Below, piece by piece: positions 62,693 through 64,000 of a stretch of 64,000 nt of DNA. The first letter of the stretch is position 1. Each line of letters starts with the position of its first letter. The notes under the pieces are model-generated. The model was given only the letters and a program-made list of their open reading frames with translations, made no database searches and was not told where the DNA came from. Both the position numbers and the translations under genes were made by a program. Origin of the DNA: Hyphomicrobiales bacterium (GTDB lineage: Bacteria > Pseudomonadota > Alphaproteobacteria > Rhizobiales > Beijerinckiaceae); contig JAPLOU010000040.1 of the NCBI GenBank assembly GCA_026400535.1, positions 81,212-145,211 on the forward strand. The letters run 5' to 3'.

Positions 62693-63727
62693 TCACGCCG
62701 ACAGGGCTTGGCCGCCGCGCTCGATGATCCTGTGTGGCAGGATGGTCGTGAGCTGGGGCTGCCCTGACAGCAGTGTCGCGACGATCGCCTGTCCGAAGGC
62801 CTGGTAGGGGATCCGGACAGAGCTGAGGTCCGGAGCCAGCCACTCGTTGAGTGGCGAATCGTCGAAACCGAAGATTCGCGGGATCGGCTGGCCTGGCAGG
62901 CCTTCCCGCCAGGCGCGCGCAACGCCGAAGGCGATCAGGTCGCTGGTGCAGATGACGAGGCCGGGCCGCCGGTCCAGGCCGATCAGGCTGCGGGCCGCCG
63001 CCTGGCCGATCTCAAGGTGGTCGGCGTGCGCAGATGACAGCACCATCGCGTCAGGCAATGGCCGTCCGGTGGCGGCAAACACAGCCCTGATCCCGGCAAC
63101 ACGGTCCCGCGTGGCCGACGACGACAGCGGTGCATGGATCAGCGCGGCAGCGGACAGGCCCTTGTCGATGGCCCAGCGCGCGGCGTCCTCCCCCGCACGA
63201 CGATTGTCGATCCCGACGAAAGCGCCGCCCGAGCCGATGGGGTTGAGGCGGTTGACGAAGATCAGCGGCGTTGCAAGGCGCGCCAGTTCCCGAAGCTTGG
63301 GGCTGTCGACAGCACCGAGCAGGACGATGGCGCGGGCCTGCTGCGCCAGCATCTCGCGCAGGTACTCGTCCTGCAGTTCTGGCCGGTCATGGGTGTCGCA
63401 CAGCACCATCACCAGCCCGGCATCACGCAGCGCGGCCTCCGCCGATGCCGATATCGCCGCCATCGCCGGGTTCGCAAGGTTGGCGGCGAGTACTGCCACG
63501 AGGCGGCTTGTCTTCTGCCGGAGCGCGCGGCCCGCACTGGTCGGCCGATAGTCGAGTTCCCTGATCGCCTCGCGCACTCGCGCCGCCGTTGCTGGCGAAG
63601 CCTTGTTGGTGACGCCATTGATCACGCGGGACACCGTGGCAATCGACACACCGGCGCGGCGCGCGACCTCACTGATCGCGCCGCCTCCGGAAAGGTTCGA
63701 ATCTCCGCTTGCGGGCTTCTTGGTCAT
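62693..63727 (-). CDS. LacI-family transcriptional regulator
   Basis: 344-aa repressor: HTH ISEVARRAGVSIATVSRVIN with hinge YRPTSAGRALRQKTSRLVAV, then a periplasmic-binding-protein-like effector domain (GLVICTSDLIAFGVARAWRE, IPRIFGFDDSPLNEWLAPDL). It is divergent from a sugar-type receptor; the perfect operator palindrome at 63746-63761 lies between, 19 bases from its start. It likely represses the sugar importer and itself. Confidence 0.95.
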   Translation of the reverse strand: MTKKPASGDSNLSGGGAISEVARRAGVSIATVSRVINGVTNKASPATAARVREAIRELDYRPTSAGRALRQKTSRLVAVLAANLANPAMAAISASAEAALRDAGLVMVLCDTHDRPELQDEYLREMLAQQARAIVLLGAVDSPKLRELARLATPLIFVNRLNPIGSGGAFVGIDNRRAGEDAARWAIDKGLSAAALIHAPLSSSATRDRVAGIRAVFAATGRPLPDAMVLSSAHADHLEIGQAAARSLIGLDRRPGLVICTSDLIAFGVARAWREGLPGQPIPRIFGFDDSPLNEWLAPDLSSVRIPYQAFGQAIVATLLSGQPQLTTILPHRIIERGGQALSA

Positions 63728-63745
63728 CGGTTTATCATCTGGGTT

Positions 63746-63761
63746 GGGAAAACGTTTTCCC
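63746..63761. promoter_or_regulatory. LacI-family operator
   Basis: GGGAAAACGTTTTCCC is a perfect 16-bp palindrome with the central CG typical of LacI/GalR operators. It sits in the divergent spacer between the LacI gene and the sugar receptor gene. Confidence 0.85.
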
Positions 63762-63811
63762 TAATAACAGGCCCTTCGTCAAGCGGGGCGGTCCACTGTG
63801 GGAGGATGAAC

Positions 63812-64000
63812 ATGGGAATTGTGAGAAAACTCGCGGGCGCGGCCGTTGTCGCCGCACTCAGCATTCTGCCGGCCAAGGCGCAGCAACTCACCATCTGGCA
63901 CGATCTGGGCGACAACGGCATCAAGTGGTTCGAGGCCATGGGCGCCGAATTCGCCAAGACCAAACCCGGCGTCACCGTGCGCTCGCTCAGCTTTCCGACC
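63812..64000 (+). CDS. Sugar ABC transporter substrate-binding protein (5' part)
   Basis: The first 63 codons of a family-1 receptor; the gene leaves the window on the right. Sec signal RKLAGAAVVAALSILPAKAQ, then QLTIWHDLGDNGIKWFEAMG and FAKTKPGVTVRSL, the usual start of sugar receptors. ATG 63812 is preceded by GGGAGGATGAAC. It is expected to head an importer operon under control of the divergent LacI gene. Confidence 0.88.
   Translation, partial: MGIVRKLAGAAVVAALSILPAKAQQLTIWHDLGDNGIKWFEAMGAEFAKTKPGVTVRSLSFPT

Overview
The window looks like the chromosome of a GC-rich alphaproteobacterium, most likely a member of the Hyphomicrobiales. The signs are an RpoH-type sigma factor next to an RluA-family pseudouridine synthase, an ISAs1/IS630/IS1380/IS3/IS21 remnant load, a very large number of ABC and TRAP importers with Tat-type or Sec-type binding proteins, and a FixK/FNR-type regulatory site. 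Species cannot be named from the sequence alone.

Layout. 1-6.9 kb: partial rpoH, a pseudouridine synthase, tRNA-Glu(CTC), an outer-membrane barrel protein and a three-gene TRAP importer. 6.9-8.2 kb: non-coding stretch with an ISAs1-type transposase tail and a 31-bp palindrome. 8.2-13.5 kb: a complete five-gene peptide/nickel-type ABC importer. 13.5-20.2 kb: core genes (AGE-family isomerase with ManC, RlmE with Ppx/GppA, a degenerate response regulator, GlpK). 20.3-28.9 kb: an accessory segment that starts at the 3' end of tRNA-Gln(CTG) and is bracketed by two copies of a roughly 113-bp imperfect direct repeat; it holds a lipoprotein hydrolase, a graveyard of transposase fragments, a type-B carboxylesterase and a taurine/nitrate-type ABC importer. 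29-39.5 kb: an APC permease, a folate/biopterin-type (BT1) transporter, an SbmA-like membrane protein without ATPase, and a metal/stress block (Nramp-like, VIT-like, baeRF11-like, cupin) next to a short DUF3309-like gene that has a perfect FNR/FixK promoter but an ATC where its start codon should be.

39.8-52.3 kb is the most interesting metabolic block: two oligopeptide-type ABC importers flank a catabolic core of an L-2-amino-thiazoline-4-carboxylate (ATC) hydrolase family protein, an SDR dehydrogenase, an N-carbamoyl-D-amino-acid hydrolase, a flavin-reductase-like protein and an NAD-dependent epimerase. This suggests uptake of a cyclic thiazoline, ureido or similar compound, ring opening and decarbamoylation. 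52.3-64 kb: a sugar-type ABC importer (binding protein and permease broken), a DHDPS-family lyase with a GntR regulator and a TRAP importer, a fosmidomycin-resistance-type MFS exporter, a second DHDPS-family enzyme resembling 1-pyrroline-4-hydroxy-2-carboxylate deaminase, and a LacI regulator divergent from the start of another sugar ABC importer.

Four adjacent genes between 46.1 and 55.4 kb carry reading-frame lesions: a flavin reductase frameshift, an out-of-frame internal deletion in an ABC ATPase, a 1-nt frameshift in a permease and an amber codon in a binding protein. Either this block is decaying or the assembly has local errors.
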